From Cryobacterium arcticum (GTDB lineage: Bacteria > Actinomycetota > Actinomycetes > Actinomycetales > Microbacteriaceae): a stretch of 64,000 nucleotides of DNA. This document shows positions 62,686-64,000 of the stretch, piece by piece. The DNA lies in assembly GCF_003185895.1 (NCBI RefSeq), contig NZ_QHLY01000009.1:141916-205915 (forward strand). Direction: 5' to 3'. How positions within the stretch are numbered: the stretch's first letter is position 1; each line of letters starts with the position of its first letter. The translations under genes and the position numbers were made by a program. The notes under the pieces are model-generated. The model had not been told where the DNA came from and made no database searches. It saw only the letters and a program-made list of their open reading frames with translations.

Positions 62686-64000
62686 CCAGCGCCAGCAGCC
62701 CGATCCGGTACCCGAACTCCGGCTCCAGCCAGGTCATGACGCGCCGGGCCTGGTGGCTCGTCGTGCTCAACATCGTCATCCCCGGCTCGGCCCAGGTGCT
62801 CGCCGGCAGCCGGGGCCTCGGCCGGTTCGGACTGCGGGCCACCCTCGCTTTCCTCACCCTCGCGGTGATCGCCGGCGTGGTCTACGCGCTCAATCCTGAG
62901 ATCATGCTCACGATCGCCACCAATTCCATCGGGCTGTGGACCATCGCCGCCGTGATGGTCTTCTACGCCGTGGTCTGGGTGATCCTGACCTTCGACACCA
63001 TCCGCCTGGTGCGGCTGGTCAAGGCTCGACCCAAGGCCCGCCCGTTCATCGCCGGGCTCGCCACCGTCGTCATGGTCGCCGTCGCGGGAACAGCGGGGTA
63101 CGGCGCCTACGTCGCCACCACGGCCAGCGGTTTCCTGTCGTCGGTGTTCACCGCCGGGCCGTCCGAGCCCCCGGTCGACGGTCGGTACAACATCATGCTG
63201 CTCGGCGGGGACGCCGGCGCCGACCGGGAGGGTCTGCGCCCCGACAGCACCTCCGTGGTCAGCATCGACGCCGAGACCGGCAAGGCCGACATCATCGGTC
63301 TGCCGCGCGACCTCGAGAATGTGCCGTTCCCGGCGGGCTCGCCGATGAACGCGGCGTATCCCAACGGCTACGGCTACAACGACACCTGCGACGTGGATGT
63401 CTGCCAGCTCAACTCGATCTACACCGAGGTGGAGCTGAAGAGCCCGGAAATGTACCCGGATGCCGTGGCGCAAGGCAGCGAACCCGGCATCGAGGCCATG
63501 CGTGACGCCGCCAGCGGCGTCACCGGTCTCACCATCCAGTACTACGTGCTCATCGACATGCAAGGCTTCTCCCAGCTCATCGACGCCCTCGGCGGCGTGG
63601 ACATCAACGTCGAGGAACGGCTGCCGATCGGCGGCCAGGAAGAAGACCTCAGCGACGTCGAGGGTTGGGTGGAAGCCGGTCAGCAGCACATGGACGGTTT
63701 CACGGCCCTCTGGTACGGCCGGGCCCGGCACGGCACGAGCGACTACGACCGTATGTCCCGTCAGCGGGTGCTGCAGGGCGCGATCCTGCAGCAGTTCAAC
63801 CCGGCGAACGTGCTCACCAAGTTCCAGGGTGTGGCGCAGGCCGGCCAGCAGGTCGTCAAGACCGATGTGCCGCAGGGCATGCTCGGCTACTTCACCAACC
63901 TCGCGACCAAGACCAAGGAACTCCCGGTCGGTGCCGTCGAACTGGTGCCAGACAACGGTGTCGACCCGACCGACCCCGACTACGACTACATCGCCGGACT
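62682..64000 (+). CDS. LytR-CpsA-Psr (LCP) family protein, partial (3' end beyond the window)
   Basis: Open to the window edge after about 439 residues, without a stop codon. The first ~140 residues hold four hydrophobic helices ([76 protein letters not shown]), more than the single anchor of classical LCP. The LCP catalytic domain begins near residue 165 with [28 protein letters not shown] and IIGLPRDLE, then [14 protein letters not shown] and [18 protein letters not shown]. Family enzymes attach polyprenyl-linked glycopolymers to peptidoglycan. ATG 62682 overlaps the purE stop. Confidence 0.92.
   Translation, partial: MTSASSPIRYPNSGSSQVMTRRAWWLVVLNIVIPGSAQVLAGSRGLGRFGLRATLAFLTLAVIAGVVYALNPEIMLTIATNSIGLWTIAAVMVFYAVVWVILTFDTIRLVRLVKARPKARPFIAGLATVVMVAVAGTAGYGAYVATTASGFLSSVFTAGPSEPPVDGRYNIMLLGGDAGADREGLRPDSTSVVSIDAETGKADIIGLPRDLENVPFPAGSPMNAAYPNGYGYNDTCDVDVCQLNSIYTEVELKSPEMYPDAVAQGSEPGIEAMRDAASGVTGLTIQYYVLIDMQGFSQLIDALGGVDINVEERLPIGGQEEDLSDVEGWVEAGQQHMDGFTALWYGRARHGTSDYDRMSRQRVLQGAILQQFNPANVLTKFQGVAQAGQQVVKTDVPQGMLGYFTNLATKTKELPVGAVELVPDNGVDPTDPDYDYIAG

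Overview
The window is high-GC DNA, densely packed with genes, from an actinobacterium. Several features point to the family Microbacteriaceae (a Cryobacterium/Leifsonia-like organism): GTP-type PEP carboxykinase, AccE epsilon subunit beside AccD and BirA, an LpdA-type quinone dehydrogenase without the redox cysteines, an LCP wall protein, and many GTG starts with ATGA overlaps. This placement is inference from gene content. I see no rRNA, tRNA, CRISPR array, prophage or transposase.

Layout. 1-5.6 kb: pckG and a GH38 alpha-mannosidase. 5.6-10.7 kb: an ABC exporter, a tiny HTH regulator with twin operators, and a divergent DrrAB-like ABC exporter. 10.7-14.4 kb: an MHS-type transporter, then a MASE1 histidine kinase divergent from a CheY-like receiver. 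14.5-18.3 kb: FMN riboswitch and ribD-ribE-ribBA-ribH. 18.3-23.7 kb: a SorC-type regulator divergent from glpD-glpF-glpK. 23.9-28.5 kb: housekeeping genes on the minus strand (HAD hydrolase, GNAT, trpS, xthA, yihY). 28.6-32.1 kb: sdhCDAB. 32.3-34.6 kb: divergent mannosyltransferase-like gene and manC.

34.8-47.9 kb is a large nucleoside uptake and salvage locus: BMP-type binding lipoprotein, ATPase, two permeases, cytidine deaminase, thymidine phosphorylase, adenosine deaminase, a PTS IIA/IIB pair with no IIC, and a convergent PNP-phosphosugar mutase pair. Together they would import nucleosides, deaminate them, release the bases and feed the (deoxy)ribose-1-phosphate into central metabolism. 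The run is broken between deoA and add by an oppositely oriented AbiEi/DUF559-like gene with a pair of ~57-bp palindromes on each side.

48-59.7 kb: LpdA, biotin carboxylase/BCCP, Maf, an RNA methyltransferase without Fe-S cysteines, a three-gene signalling module (LuxR regulator, sensor kinase, kinase-like membrane protein that has lost its ATPase motifs), then accE, accD and birA. 59.7-64 kb: PH-domain protein, GtrA, purK-purE and an LCP gene cut by the window edge.

The most striking non-coding signal is at least six unrelated kinds of ~55-90-bp palindromic elements in intergenic gaps, three of them present two to four times within this window. The best candidates for undescribed biology are these palindromes (especially those around the DUF559 gene), the kinase/pseudokinase module, and the HTH gene whose two operators sit exactly on the -35 and -10 of a promoter that appears to make a leaderless mRNA.
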